From: Desulfobulbaceae bacterium
GTDB taxonomy: Bacteria > Desulfobacterota > Desulfobulbia > Desulfobulbales > Desulfurivibrionaceae
Direction: 5' to 3'
Assembly: GCA_004332195.1 (NCBI GenBank)
Contig: SJBG01000002.1
Span: 62,001-126,000 of the forward strand
Length of the DNA: 64,000 bases
In this document: in pieces, positions 54,513-63,421 of the stretch
Position numbering within the stretch: the first letter of the stretch is position 1
Layout of the letters: every line of letters starts with the position of its first letter
Made by a program: the position numbers and the translations under genes
Notes under the pieces: generated by a model
Databases searched by the model: none
Told to the model about the DNA's origin: nothing
Seen by the model: only the letters and a program-made list of their open reading frames with translations

Positions 54513-56571
54513 ATCCGTAGCCGACAGCCGAGTTGATGGTTTGACTTTGCCCAATGTTTGTCGGCGGTCAGCGCCGCTGCTTGCGGTGTTTTTTTTGCTG
54601 AGCATCGTCAGTTTGGGGCTGGCGGAGCCGATTTTCGCCAACCAGCCGACATCTCCCGGACAAACTCTGTGGGCAGCGGCGGTTGCCGCCGCCACTCGGG
54701 AAGATTGGCAGACAGCCGCCATCAACTTTGAACGTCTGCATCGGGAGTTCCCCGCCTCCGAGTTGGCCGAAGAAGCCCTCTGGCGGGCTGCCGAACTTCG
54801 CAGGAAAATCGCCGAGCAAGACCCGGACCCGGACTGGGATCAAGTTCGGGCCCTGTTCAGGCTTTACCTTAGCGATTATCCCGACTCGCTGCGAGCCGAC
54901 GCCGCTTATCTGGCAATGGGAATGGCTTATTTTCAGATGCGGTTTCTCCGGGAGGCCCTGACCCATTTTCGCCTTTTTGAACGACGTTATCCCCATTCAC
55001 CCCTGGTGCCCCGGGCCAGGTATTGGCAGGCCCTGACTATGGTGGAAACCGGGGCCTTAGCCGAGGCCGTGGCCCTGTTTCGGGAATTGACCCGTGAACC
55101 TGATGAGGAGTTAAGGCTAGAGGCCATAGTGGAGTTGGGGCGGACTTTGGCAACCAGCGGCGATCATCCCGGGGCCATCGATACTTTTCACGGTTTGCTG
55201 CGGGACTATCCCCAGCTTCGATTTAATAATGTCGAGCTGCTCTTCGACCTTGGCTTAAGCTACCTGAGAGCGGGGCGTGAGGAACAAGGTCGGGAACAGC
55301 TTTTTATTTTTATCAATCTGCTTCCTGATTCCTTGTTGCGACCACTCGCCCTGTTTGAGATTGGCGAAAGTCGGCGGCGCCAGGGGGACCTTGAAGCGGC
55401 TCAGCGCCTTTACGCCCAAGTGTTGGAGGAGGGAGATCCAGGCCAACGGGAGCTTGTCCTGGCCCGGTTTCGCCAAGTCGAGCATCTGGATGCAATCGGG
55501 CGCCCCCCCGAGGATCCGGCCGACCCGGCTGATGATCGTTTTTATCTGGAGGTTATTGATCGCTTTGGTCATGACGCCATTGCTCAGGATGCCCGTTATT
55601 CCTTGTTTAAGCGCGTTAAGCTCCGCAATGATCTGGTTGGGGCCACTGAGTTGGCGACAAGTTATCTGCGTCGAAGTCCTCCGCAGCCGGCCGCTGAGCC
55701 CGGTTTGACCCGGGCCGGCGAATTGATGGTCTTTCTGGTCAGGGAATTACTGGCCCGGGGGGAGTACCAACGCATTTATCATCTTTACGTCAACGAGTAT
55801 CATCACGTTGTTGCTTACGAGCCTGGCCGCTTACGTTTGCTTATTGGTCAAGCCTTTGAGGCTCTGGGCCTTTACCTCCAGGCGGCGGAGATTTATCTTC
55901 GGGCCTTGGCCGGTAGCCTGGATCGAGATGAGTTAATCGAACTTTATTATCGTCGAGCAGAGGTTTATTTTGTCTTGCGCGATCTGGTTGCGGCTGAGCG
56001 TTTGCTTAGTCATCTGCGACTGGTTTATGTAAATAAGCCGGAGTTGGTGGAAATTTATTATTTGATCGGCCGTTTGCGGGAGGAAGAACAACGTTACGAC
56101 GAAGCTCTGGAGTTTTTTCGACAAGCCCTGGCTAAACCGGCCGCGGCATCTCGGCGCGACAAACATGGTCGGGGGTATTTGCGAGCCTTGGCCGCGGTCA
56201 ATGAGTATGGCGAAATGTTGTCGGTCCTTGTCCGTTTCCAGCGGGAGCAGGGGCTGTCTTTTAAAGACCTCCAGGCTTGGTATCGACGGGCCGGGGACGG
56301 CTTGCGCCGTCACGGTCTGGTTGAATCGGCCATCACTGCTTATCGCGCCGCCGTGGCCGTAGAAATGCCGGTTGCCGGCAAAGATTATCAGGTGGCCAAT
56401 TTTCACCTGGGGGTTTTACTGGCCGATCAGGGTGAGGCAGCCGAGGCTGGCAAGCGTTTGGAGTTAGCCCGTATCGGGCCAGATCAGCTGTTGGCGGCAA
56501 TGGCTGTCAAAGAGCTTAATCAATTGATTATCGCAAAAGAGATGACCAGGATGCGCAGTTTATTCGAGTAA
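54502..56571 (+). CDS. Exported TPR-repeat protein
   Basis: About 690 residues. GTG at 54502 is chosen (a TTG 15 bases earlier is the alternative); it overlaps the end of the sigma-54 activator gene. A signal-like segment (LLAVFFLLSIVSLGLAEPIF) is followed by many TPR-type units, for example NFERLHREFPASELAEEALW, AYLAMGMAYFQMRFLREALT, LRLLIGQAFEALGLYLQAAE and EIYYLIGRLREEEQRYDEAL. Likely a periplasmic scaffold. Location between two sigma-54 regulators upstream of flgB hints at a flagellar or cell-pole role, but function is unknown. Confidence 0.82.
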   Translation: MLFESVADSRVDGLTLPNVCRRSAPLLAVFFLLSIVSLGLAEPIFANQPTSPGQTLWAAAVAAATREDWQTAAINFERLHREFPASELAEEALWRAAELRRKIAEQDPDPDWDQVRALFRLYLSDYPDSLRADAAYLAMGMAYFQMRFLREALTHFRLFERRYPHSPLVPRARYWQALTMVETGALAEAVALFRELTREPDEELRLEAIVELGRTLATSGDHPGAIDTFHGLLRDYPQLRFNNVELLFDLGLSYLRAGREEQGREQLFIFINLLPDSLLRPLALFEIGESRRRQGDLEAAQRLYAQVLEEGDPGQRELVLARFRQVEHLDAIGRPPEDPADPADDRFYLEVIDRFGHDAIAQDARYSLFKRVKLRNDLVGATELATSYLRRSPPQPAAEPGLTRAGELMVFLVRELLARGEYQRIYHLYVNEYHHVVAYEPGRLRLLIGQAFEALGLYLQAAEIYLRALAGSLDRDELIELYYRRAEVYFVLRDLVAAERLLSHLRLVYVNKPELVEIYYLIGRLREEEQRYDEALEFFRQALAKPAAASRRDKHGRGYLRALAAVNEYGEMLSVLVRFQREQGLSFKDLQAWYRRAGDGLRRHGLVESAITAYRAAVAVEMPVAGKDYQVANFHLGVLLADQGEAAEAGKRLELARIGPDQLLAAMAVKELNQLIIAKEMTRMRSLFE

Positions 56572-56581
56572 TGAGAGTACA

Positions 56582-56722
56582 GGCCACCTTGAAAAATTGC
56601 TCTTTCGCCCGATTTCTGCGTTATGCGAAAAAAAATTATCTCGGAATATCAACCATATGCCTGCGGTAATTTTTTTTACGTGCCTTGAACTCGAACAAAA
56701 TAGCTAATTTTTCAAGATAGCC
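56582..56722 (+). repeat. Dispersed MITE-like repeat, copy 9
   Basis: 141-bp copy flanked by TACA at 56578-56581 and 56723-56726. It starts 11 bases after the TPR gene stop and lies in the leader of the NtrC-type regulator. The rest of the 297-base gap (56723-56868) contains no gene I can support. Confidence 0.93.
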
Positions 56723-56868
56723 TACAGTCTATCGTCTGAACTGAAACTTGAAAAAGCGATTAGCTTTCAGCCGTTAGCTGTTTTAATAAATCAAACAAGA
56801 AAAGACCTTAAGCTAACCGCTAACTGCTAGTCGCCAAAGTGAAACGCCTACCACGGTAACGGAAATAA

Positions 56869-58425
56869 ATGTTGCAAAAAATATTATTCGTTGACGACGA
56901 ACAGAATATGCGGGTCGCCATTTACGAAGCGTTAAGCCACAGGGGTTACGCGGTGACGGTGGCGGAAAACGGGCGCACGGCCCTGGAGTTGCTGGCAAAA
57001 ACCGCCCCGGATTTGGTGGTGACTGATATTCGCATGCCGGAGATGGATGGAATTGAGCTGTTGCAGCAAATCAAGACCATCCGTCCCGAGTTGCCAGTGG
57101 TGATCATTACCGGTTACGCCACGGTGGAAACGGCGGTGAAGGCCATGCAGCAGGGAGCGGTGGATTATATCCTCAAACCATTTCAGATTGAAGTTATTGA
57201 GGAAGTGATCAGCAAGGTTTTTAAGCCGGGCCATAAAGCGCTGGTAGGCCGGGTTAAGCCCCTGGCGGTCTCGCTCGCCAGGGGGGGATCCTCCGGGGCG
57301 GAGCCACCGCCGATCATTGGTCGCGATCGCCGCTTCCTGCGCCTGCTGGAGCGGGCTAAAACGGTGGCTTCCAGCAAGGCCACGGTGCTGATGCTGGGTG
57401 AGTCCGGGACCGGCAAGGAAGTTTTCGCCCGGTTCATTCACCAGGCATCGGACCGCAGAGCTTGCCCCTTTGTCGCCTTAAACTGCGCGGCTCTGCCTGA
57501 GAGTTTATTGGAAAGTGAGCTGTTCGGCCATGAAAAGGGAGCCTTCACCGGGGCGGTGATGGCCAGGAAAGGCAAGTTCGAGTTAGCCCATGGCGGCACC
57601 CTGCTGCTGGACGAGATCGGGGAAGTTCCCCTGCATCTCCAGGCCAAATTATTGCGGGTTCTCCAGGAAGAGGAGGTGGATCGTTTGGGCGGCAGAGAGC
57701 CGATTAAAATTGATGTTCATGTGCTGGCTACCACCAATCGTGACTTGGCTGTGGCGGTCAAAGAGGGTAGTTTTCGTCAGGATCTTTACTATCGTCTCAA
57801 TGTTATTCCCATGCGGTTGCCATCCTTGCGTGAACGTCGGGAAGATATTCCCCTGTTGACCGATTTTTTTCTGAAAAAGCACACTATTCGTCATGCCAGA
57901 ACGCTTAAAAAACTTTCCAGCCGCTCCCTTAAACGTTTTCTTGGATATCCTTGGCCGGGTAATATCCGGGAGTTGGCAAATCTGGTGGAGCGAGCCGTAC
58001 TATTGAGCATTGGCGAGGAGCTGGAGCCTTGGGATTTTTGGGATGAAGAAATGCCGTCGGGGTTGGGAAGGGCCATCAGCGTGGTCGACAGCTCGGCGCC
58101 CTCGGCGGGTTTTGTCGCTGGGCAGTTGGGGGATGGAGCCGGGCCGTCGATGGTTGATAATCTTGGCAAAGCTTGCGCTGCTGATAAAAAAACTCTCAAC
58201 TCAACCTGTTCACCAACTTTTAGAGGTGAAGGTGGAACCAGTGGCGAACAGGAGATAGATCTCAATCTGGCTGGTCATAGTCTGCGCGATGTCGAGCGAC
58301 ACATGATTTTACAGGCCTTGCGCCAAACCGAGGACAATCGGACCCATGCCGCCAAGATGCTGGGGATCAGCGTGCGGACCCTGCGGAACAAGCTTAACGA
58401 GTATCGCAGTCAGGGAGTGATGTAA
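56869..58425 (+). CDS. NtrC-family sigma-54 response regulator (FlgR/FlrC-like)
   Basis: A 518-residue two-component activator: receiver domain (ILFVDDEQNMRVAIYEALSH; DLVVTDIRMPEMDGIELLQQ with the phospho-Asp), AAA+ domain (LMLGESGTGKEVFARFIHQA; FGHEKGAFTGAVMARKGKFE with an intact GAFTGA; GGTLLLDEIGEVPLHLQAKL), and Fis HTH (HAAKMLGISVRTLRNKLNEY). A long low-complexity linker separates the last two. The stop TAA is part of the GTAA duplication of the following repeat. It lies just before a sigma-54 promoter for flgB, its probable target. Confidence 0.92.
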   Translation: MLQKILFVDDEQNMRVAIYEALSHRGYAVTVAENGRTALELLAKTAPDLVVTDIRMPEMDGIELLQQIKTIRPELPVVIITGYATVETAVKAMQQGAVDYILKPFQIEVIEEVISKVFKPGHKALVGRVKPLAVSLARGGSSGAEPPPIIGRDRRFLRLLERAKTVASSKATVLMLGESGTGKEVFARFIHQASDRRACPFVALNCAALPESLLESELFGHEKGAFTGAVMARKGKFELAHGGTLLLDEIGEVPLHLQAKLLRVLQEEEVDRLGGREPIKIDVHVLATTNRDLAVAVKEGSFRQDLYYRLNVIPMRLPSLRERREDIPLLTDFFLKKHTIRHARTLKKLSSRSLKRFLGYPWPGNIRELANLVERAVLLSIGEELEPWDFWDEEMPSGLGRAISVVDSSAPSAGFVAGQLGDGAGPSMVDNLGKACAADKKTLNSTCSPTFRGEGGTSGEQEIDLNLAGHSLRDVERHMILQALRQTEDNRTHAAKMLGISVRTLRNKLNEYRSQGVM

Positions 58426-58566
58426 GGCCACCTTGAAAAATTAGCTATTTTGTTCGAGTTTACGGCACGTAAAAAAAATTACCGCAGGCATATGGTTGAC
58501 ATTCCGAGGATAATTTTTTTCGCATAACGCAGAAATCGGGCGAAAGAGCAATTTTTCAAGGTGGCC
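58426..58566 (-). repeat. Dispersed MITE-like repeat, copy 10
   Basis: 141-bp copy in reverse orientation with perfect GGCCACCTTGAAAAATT ends on both sides, flanked by GTAA at 58422-58425 and 58567-58570. It begins directly after the stop codon of the NtrC-type gene and stands 73 bases before the sigma-54 promoter of the flagellar operon. Confidence 0.94.
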
Positions 58567-58639
58567 GTAAGATTTTGTTGCGCGGGTTGCCTGGCACCGC
58601 TCTAAGCTAAGATAGTTGCCTGGGGGAAATAGTGAGTGT

Positions 58640-58656
58640 TTGGCATCGGTTTTGCA
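58640..58656 (+). promoter_or_regulatory. Sigma-54 promoter of the flgB operon
   Basis: TTGGCATCGGTTTTGCA: GG and GC are separated by exactly 10 bases, matching the -24/-12 consensus (TGGCAC-N5-TTGCA) closely. It lies about 43 bases before the flgB GTG and directly downstream of a gene for a sigma-54 response regulator. Confidence 0.85.
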
Positions 58657-58698
58657 GAGACAGCGGGTACTCATTTACTCTTGTCGAAGGAGGTCGCC

Positions 58699-59097
58699 GT
58701 GCCCATCAACAAAATGTTTGAAGGCAGTATCGCCGTCATGCATCAGGCCCTGAATCTGCGTGGTGAACGTCAAGGCTTGATCCAGTCCAATATCGCCAAC
58801 CTGGAAACTCCCGGTTATAAGGCCCAGGATTTTGACTTTGAGCGGGTGATGGCGCAGGTTGTTGCGAGGCAGGGGCAGGGGCAGGAGCAGATGGTTCGCA
58901 CCCATGCTCGTCATATTGGCGCTGATTCGACAGAACTGGCTCGCGCCAGTCAGTTTAGTCATGAGCGGCGGCCGGTGAATTTGGATGAGGAGATGCTGAA
59001 GCTTGCGGAAAACCAGCTCATGTATCAAGTGACGAGTCAGCTGATTGCCGGGAGCTTTCGCGGATTGCGTCATGTAATTGACGAAGGAGCTAAATAA
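58699..59097 (+). CDS. flgB: Flagellar basal-body rod protein FlgB
   Basis: Proximal rod subunit. GTG at 58699 is the start because AAGGAGG lies 6 bases before it; in-frame codons further upstream would run through the promoter. The 132-residue protein has the rod-protein N-terminus (MHQALNLRGERQGLIQSNIA, NLETPGYKAQDFDFE) and the C-terminal LDEEMLKLAENQLMYQVTSQ coiled-coil. First gene of the flgBC-fliEFGHI operon. Confidence 0.93.
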   Translation: MPINKMFEGSIAVMHQALNLRGERQGLIQSNIANLETPGYKAQDFDFERVMAQVVARQGQGQEQMVRTHARHIGADSTELARASQFSHERRPVNLDEEMLKLAENQLMYQVTSQLIAGSFRGLRHVIDEGAK

Positions 59098-59100
59098 GCC

Positions 59101-59541
59101 ATGGATATTTTGACAGCGATGAAAATCAGTGGTTCAGCCCTCCACGCCGAGCGGGCCCGGCTTAATATCGCCGCCATGAACCTGGCCAACGCCAACACCA
59201 CCAGGACCGTGGAAGGTGGACCTTATCGGGCCAAGTCGGTAATCTTTGAGGCTCAACCCTTAGAAGAACGTGATTTTGGTGCAACCTTGCAGGGTGCGGC
59301 CTCTCGTCTGCGCAAGGTGGCGGTGGTGGCGGTGGTGGAAGATAGAACCCCGTTCCGGGAAGTTCATGATCCGGGTCATCCCGATGCTGACGAAAACGGG
59401 ATTGTGCGCCTCCCTAACGTTAATGTAGCCGAACAAATGGTGGACATGATGAATGCTCGTCGTTCCTTTGAAGCCAATGTCGCGGCCTTGGACGCAGTCA
59501 AGGCTATGGCCGCCAAAGCTTTAGAAATTGGACATCGTTAG
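59101..59541 (+). CDS. flgC: Flagellar basal-body rod protein FlgC
   Basis: Proximal rod subunit, 146 residues. N-terminus MDILTAMKISGSALHAERAR and LNIAAMNLANANTTRTVEGG (the ANANTT rod signature with SGSAL), C-terminus VNVAEQMVDMMNARRSFEAN. Starts 3 bases after flgB. Confidence 0.95.
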   Translation: MDILTAMKISGSALHAERARLNIAAMNLANANTTRTVEGGPYRAKSVIFEAQPLEERDFGATLQGAASRLRKVAVVAVVEDRTPFREVHDPGHPDADENGIVRLPNVNVAEQMVDMMNARRSFEANVAALDAVKAMAAKALEIGHR

Positions 59542-59554
59542 GGGAGGATAACTG

Positions 59555-59863
59555 ATGATTGATCCTTTGAAATTACAGCCGGTGATAACCGCCGGACTTA
59601 CCACCCTTCAATCTTCGGCTCCGGCTTCGACTCGGGATGGGGTTAACGGTTTTGGTGAGGTTTTGAGTAAAGCCGTTGATGCGGTCAATCAACGGCAGGC
59701 CGAGTCCCGCTCTTTGACGATCGGGTTGGTCAGCGGCCAACACGCCAACATCCACGAGACCATGATTGCCGCGGAAAAATCCAGCATTTCCTTTCGTTTG
59801 ATGGTCAAAGTTAACCAGCAGATACTGGATGCTTACAATGCAACAATGCGGATCCAGTTGTAG
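59555..59863 (+). CDS. fliE: Flagellar hook-basal body protein FliE
   Basis: FliE links the MS ring to the rod. 102 residues, with GFGEVLSKAVDAVNQRQAES, HANIHETMIAAEKSSISFRL and MVKVNQQILDAYNATMRIQL, the conserved C-terminal half. GGGGAGG precedes the ATG. Same operon as flgBC. Confidence 0.93.
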   Translation: MIDPLKLQPVITAGLTTLQSSAPASTRDGVNGFGEVLSKAVDAVNQRQAESRSLTIGLVSGQHANIHETMIAAEKSSISFRLMVKVNQQILDAYNATMRIQL

Positions 59864-59913
59864 TCTGATAATGTTGTTCGATCATTGTTTTCCAGGGATC
59901 AAGGGTGAACAGG

Positions 59914-61509
59914 ATGGCTGGTGCCAAGGGAGTAGTTGAACAGGTAGGCTCCATTTTCAGGGGCTTGACCCTGCTCCAGAAAATTACCGGGGGGGTGCTG
60001 GTGGTCGTGGTGTTTGGCGCGATGATCGCCCTGGTTACCGTGGGCACAAAACCGACGGAGCAGGTGCTTTTCTCCGGTCTAACTCAACAGGACGCCGCCG
60101 AAGTGGTCCAGCGCCTACGGGATATGAACGTTATTTTTCGCTTGACGGCAAATGGCACGACAATCATGGTTGCCGCCGATCAGGTTTACGAGGTTCGCCT
60201 GACCCTGGCCGGAGAAGGGATACCGCGTGGTGGTGGCGTGGGATTTGAGCTTTTCGATGCAGTTGGCTTGGGTACCACCGATTTTGTCAACCGCCTCAAC
60301 CTTCAACGGGCCTTGCAAGGTGAATTGGCCCGGACTATTAGCCAGTTTCAACAGATTCAGGAGGCCCGAGTCCATATCGCTACGCCCAGGGAGTCGGTCT
60401 TTATTGAGCAGGCAAGGCCGGTCACCGCTTCGGTCAGTGTTAAGTTGCGAGGCCGGGAGCAGCTTTCCCAGCACCAGGTCAAGAGCATCGTTAATCTGGT
60501 GGCCTCCGCGGTGCCGGGGTTGAGCTCCGAAAATGTAACCCTGGTAGATACCACCGGCCGCCTGCTGTACCGTAAAAGAGGCGAACTGGACGCGATGCTA
60601 TCCGGCACCCAGTTGGAATTCCAGCATAAGGTTGAGGAAACTGCCCGTCGCAAAATCGAATCCTTGCTTGAAGAAGCGGTGGGAGTTAATCGTGTGCGGG
60701 CCACGGTCACGGCCGAGATTGATTTTGATCGGGTCAACCTTACCGAGGAAACTTTCGATCCGGAAGAATCGGCGATCCGTAGTGAGCAGGTACTCACCGA
60801 GTCCGACCAGCGTGGTGATCAAGCTCGGGGTATCCCTGGGGTCAAGGGCGAGTTGGCAACCTTTGCCGGGGAAGAAGGGGGCGGTGGCTCGGAGAGTTCC
60901 TTTCAACGCAGCAATGTAATCCGCAACTATGAAATCAGTCGCCAGACCCGACAGGTGCAAGAGTTTGGCGGTGGAATCCGGCGTCTCTCGGTGGCCGTGA
61001 TGGTGGACGGAACTTACGAGCAGGTGGTTGATGAAGCAGGTAATCAGACCGTGGAGTTTCGTTCGCGTTCGCCCGAGGAAATGGCCCACTTTGAGCGACT
61101 GGTGCGTAACGCGGTCGGCTACAATGAAGAACGGGGCGACCGGGTGACCTTGGTCTCAATGCCATTTGCTCCGCCTTCTTTGGTGGAACCGGAAATAGAT
61201 CCCACGGACCGTTGGTGGGAACTGGCTGAGTGGTTGGCCGGGCCATTGCTTTACCTCTTGATTGCCCTGATGGTGCTGCTCTTTGTTGTGCGGCCTTTCT
61301 TACGGCTGCTGGCCGCCAACCAGGAGACGAGACGGAGCGCTAAGTTAGTGAGGGAGGGCTTGACTGAACAATTGGCCGAGCCCCGCGAGGAAGCGCTGGC
61401 CTTTGGTCCCCGGGGTTTGACTGATCAGGAACGGATTTATCGTCTGGCCCAGAGTGACCCCGATCGGGCCGCCGATTTGGTGCGTCGCTGGTTGCGAGAG
61501 GGAAGTTAA
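59914..61509 (+). CDS. fliF: Flagellar MS-ring protein FliF
   Basis: FliF builds the MS ring and the export gate housing in the inner membrane. ATG at 59914 has AAGGG 8 bases before it; GTG at 59905 is the alternative. It has an N-terminal membrane helix (ITGGVLVVVVFGAMIALVTV), ring-building motifs (VLFSGLTQQDAAEVVQRLRD; GFELFDAVGLGTTDFVNRLN; ARVHIATPRESVFIEQARPV; ASVSVKLRGREQLSQHQVKS), a second helix (WLAGPLLYLLIALMVLLFVV) and a FliG-binding tail ending PDRAADLVRRWLREGS. About 531 residues. Confidence 0.95.
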   Translation: MAGAKGVVEQVGSIFRGLTLLQKITGGVLVVVVFGAMIALVTVGTKPTEQVLFSGLTQQDAAEVVQRLRDMNVIFRLTANGTTIMVAADQVYEVRLTLAGEGIPRGGGVGFELFDAVGLGTTDFVNRLNLQRALQGELARTISQFQQIQEARVHIATPRESVFIEQARPVTASVSVKLRGREQLSQHQVKSIVNLVASAVPGLSSENVTLVDTTGRLLYRKRGELDAMLSGTQLEFQHKVEETARRKIESLLEEAVGVNRVRATVTAEIDFDRVNLTEETFDPEESAIRSEQVLTESDQRGDQARGIPGVKGELATFAGEEGGGGSESSFQRSNVIRNYEISRQTRQVQEFGGGIRRLSVAVMVDGTYEQVVDEAGNQTVEFRSRSPEEMAHFERLVRNAVGYNEERGDRVTLVSMPFAPPSLVEPEIDPTDRWWELAEWLAGPLLYLLIALMVLLFVVRPFLRLLAANQETRRSAKLVREGLTEQLAEPREEALAFGPRGLTDQERIYRLAQSDPDRAADLVRRWLREGS

Positions 61510-61512
61510 AGC

Positions 61513-62547
61513 ATGCCCGCCTTAGCTCGAGGAAGAAAAGACGACGCCGGTGGCTTGGACGGTCCCGAGAAGGCGGCGATTTTTCTGCTTACGATCGGTG
61601 AGGATTTTGCCGCTCAGGTTTTTAAACGATTGAAGGAGGATGAGATTAAGCTGGTTGGCCGTCAGATGGCCAAAATCGACAAGATCGACAAAGAAGAACT
61701 GGAGTCTTTGCTCCGGGAGTTTAAGGGTGACATCGGTGAGGCTGATCTGTTTCTTTCCGGCAATGACCTGCTGGAGCATGCCCTGAAAAAAGCCCTTGTC
61801 GGCGACCGGGCCCAGGTGATTTTGGATGAGATCCGCTCAGACTGGAAGTTGACCCTCTTTCAGAAAGCCCGGAAGCTGGAGCCCAAAGCTCTTGTCAACT
61901 TTCTCCGCAATGAACATCCCCAAACCACGGCTCTGATCCTCGCGGTTTTGGACGCGCCCCAGGCGGCCCGGGTGTTGGCGGAATTCCCCGAGGCCGCTCA
62001 GATTGAGATCACCATGCGGATGGCCGAGTTGGACAAGGTCAGCCCGGAGATCTTAGTGGATATTGATCGGGTTCTTCAGGACGAACTGTTGTCGATCGAG
62101 GGGATGGAAGGTCAGCGGTTGGGAGGGGTGGAGGCGGTGGCTGAGATGCTCAACAATGCCGAGCGATCGGTGGAAGCCGCCATCCTGGAAGGGGTTGAGG
62201 AACAACGCGAAGTCCTGGCTGAGGAAATTCGCCGCCTGATGTTCGTCTTTGAAGATTTGCTCAATGTTGAAGATCGCGGAATTCAGATGATCCTAAAGGA
62301 GGTCAGTACGGACGACCTCAAGGTGGCTTTGAAAATTGTCTCAGAGGATCTTAAGGACAAAATCTTTCGCAGTATGTCAAGCAGGGCGGTCGAAATGCTC
62401 AAAGATGACATGGAAATTATGGGACTGACCCGGATCAGGGACGTTGAGGCAGCCCAGCAGGCGATGATCAAGATCGCCAAACGCTTAGAGCAGGAAGGCA
62501 AGATCCAGTTGATGATGGGCGGAGGCGGGGATGATGAATTTGTCTAA
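61513..62547 (+). CDS. fliG: Flagellar motor switch protein FliG
   Basis: FliG is the C-ring rotor protein that meets the stator. 344 residues: N-terminal LDGPEKAAIFLLTIGEDFAA, middle domain with the EHPQ motif (FLRNEHPQTTALILAVLDAP), and C-terminal domain with FVFEDLLNVEDRGIQMILKE, ALKIVSEDLKDKIFRSMSSR and RAVEMLKDDMEIMGLTRIRD, including the charged residues that contact MotA. Starts 3 bases after fliF; overlaps fliH by 17 bases. Confidence 0.95.
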   Translation: MPALARGRKDDAGGLDGPEKAAIFLLTIGEDFAAQVFKRLKEDEIKLVGRQMAKIDKIDKEELESLLREFKGDIGEADLFLSGNDLLEHALKKALVGDRAQVILDEIRSDWKLTLFQKARKLEPKALVNFLRNEHPQTTALILAVLDAPQAARVLAEFPEAAQIEITMRMAELDKVSPEILVDIDRVLQDELLSIEGMEGQRLGGVEAVAEMLNNAERSVEAAILEGVEEQREVLAEEIRRLMFVFEDLLNVEDRGIQMILKEVSTDDLKVALKIVSEDLKDKIFRSMSSRAVEMLKDDMEIMGLTRIRDVEAAQQAMIKIAKRLEQEGKIQLMMGGGGDDEFV

Positions 62548-63382
62548 GGCTGGCCAGGGATCGCTGCGAGCGGCATGGGAGGATGAATTGATCGCGTTGG
62601 ATCGGGGTTCGGAACCAAAGATGCCCCGGTCTGATGAATTTATTGGCTTTGCCGATTTTTGGCAGCGATCCCATGATTCCGGGTCGGTCGGGTCTCCGAA
62701 CCATGGCGATGAGGGACTGCGGGGCTTTGAGGCCTTGCGTCAAGCGCCCGATGAGCGGGAGTTGGCGCAGCAGGAGGCCACCAGGATTATTGCTGAGGCT
62801 AGAGAGGAGGCAATTCGTCTGCAAAACGAGGCCCGGGAAAATGGCCGGATCGAGGGTCAACAGCAAGGTCGGGCCGAGGCCCGTGACGAGTATGCCGATC
62901 GCGTTGCCAGCCTGGCAAAGGCTTTGGCCGAGATTCGGGGGCAGAGGCGCGGAATTATGGAACATTATCGAGAGGATATTTGGGAGCTGGTCAAAACCCT
63001 GACCGATCGCCTGGTGTATCATGAGGTTTCGGTTAATCCGGGGGTGATCCGGGACTGCCTGCGCGAGGCCATGGGTTTTGTGGTGCAAAATTCCCAGGTC
63101 AAGGCCTATGTCAATCCCGACGATTTTTCGCATCTTAAAGAGGCGGGGATAATGGACTCCGGTCTTTGGGGTGGCAAAAATCGAATCCAGTTGCTTGAAG
63201 ATGCCGCTGTCGCTCGCGGCGGCTGTCGTTTACAAAGCAGCTTTGGGGAAATTGACGCCACCCTGGAAAATCGTCGGAAAAAACTTTACCACGCGGTGGA
63301 GCTGGCCTTTAAGGCCGCCCTGCGCAAAAACGATAGTGATGATGAGCAACCTCCTGCCGCGGCAACCTCCGCGGGCGACTAG
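62531..63382 (+). CDS. fliH: Flagellar assembly protein FliH
   Basis: FliH is the stator-like regulator of the FliI export ATPase. 283 residues, with a long charged coiled-coil (EATRIIAEAREEAIRLQNEA; GQQQGRAEARDEYADRVASL) and a V-ATPase E-subunit-like C-terminal domain (VSVNPGVIRDCLREAMGFVV; QVKAYVNPDDFSHLKEAGIM; CRLQSSFGEIDATLENRRKK). Start overlaps the end of fliG; an ATG three bases on is equally possible. Confidence 0.9.
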   Translation: MMNLSKAGQGSLRAAWEDELIALDRGSEPKMPRSDEFIGFADFWQRSHDSGSVGSPNHGDEGLRGFEALRQAPDERELAQQEATRIIAEAREEAIRLQNEARENGRIEGQQQGRAEARDEYADRVASLAKALAEIRGQRRGIMEHYREDIWELVKTLTDRLVYHEVSVNPGVIRDCLREAMGFVVQNSQVKAYVNPDDFSHLKEAGIMDSGLWGGKNRIQLLEDAAVARGGCRLQSSFGEIDATLENRRKKLYHAVELAFKAALRKNDSDDEQPPAAATSAGD

Positions 63383-63421
63383 GCAGTTTATCGCGATTAG
63401 CTGAGACCCCCCAAGACCCCC

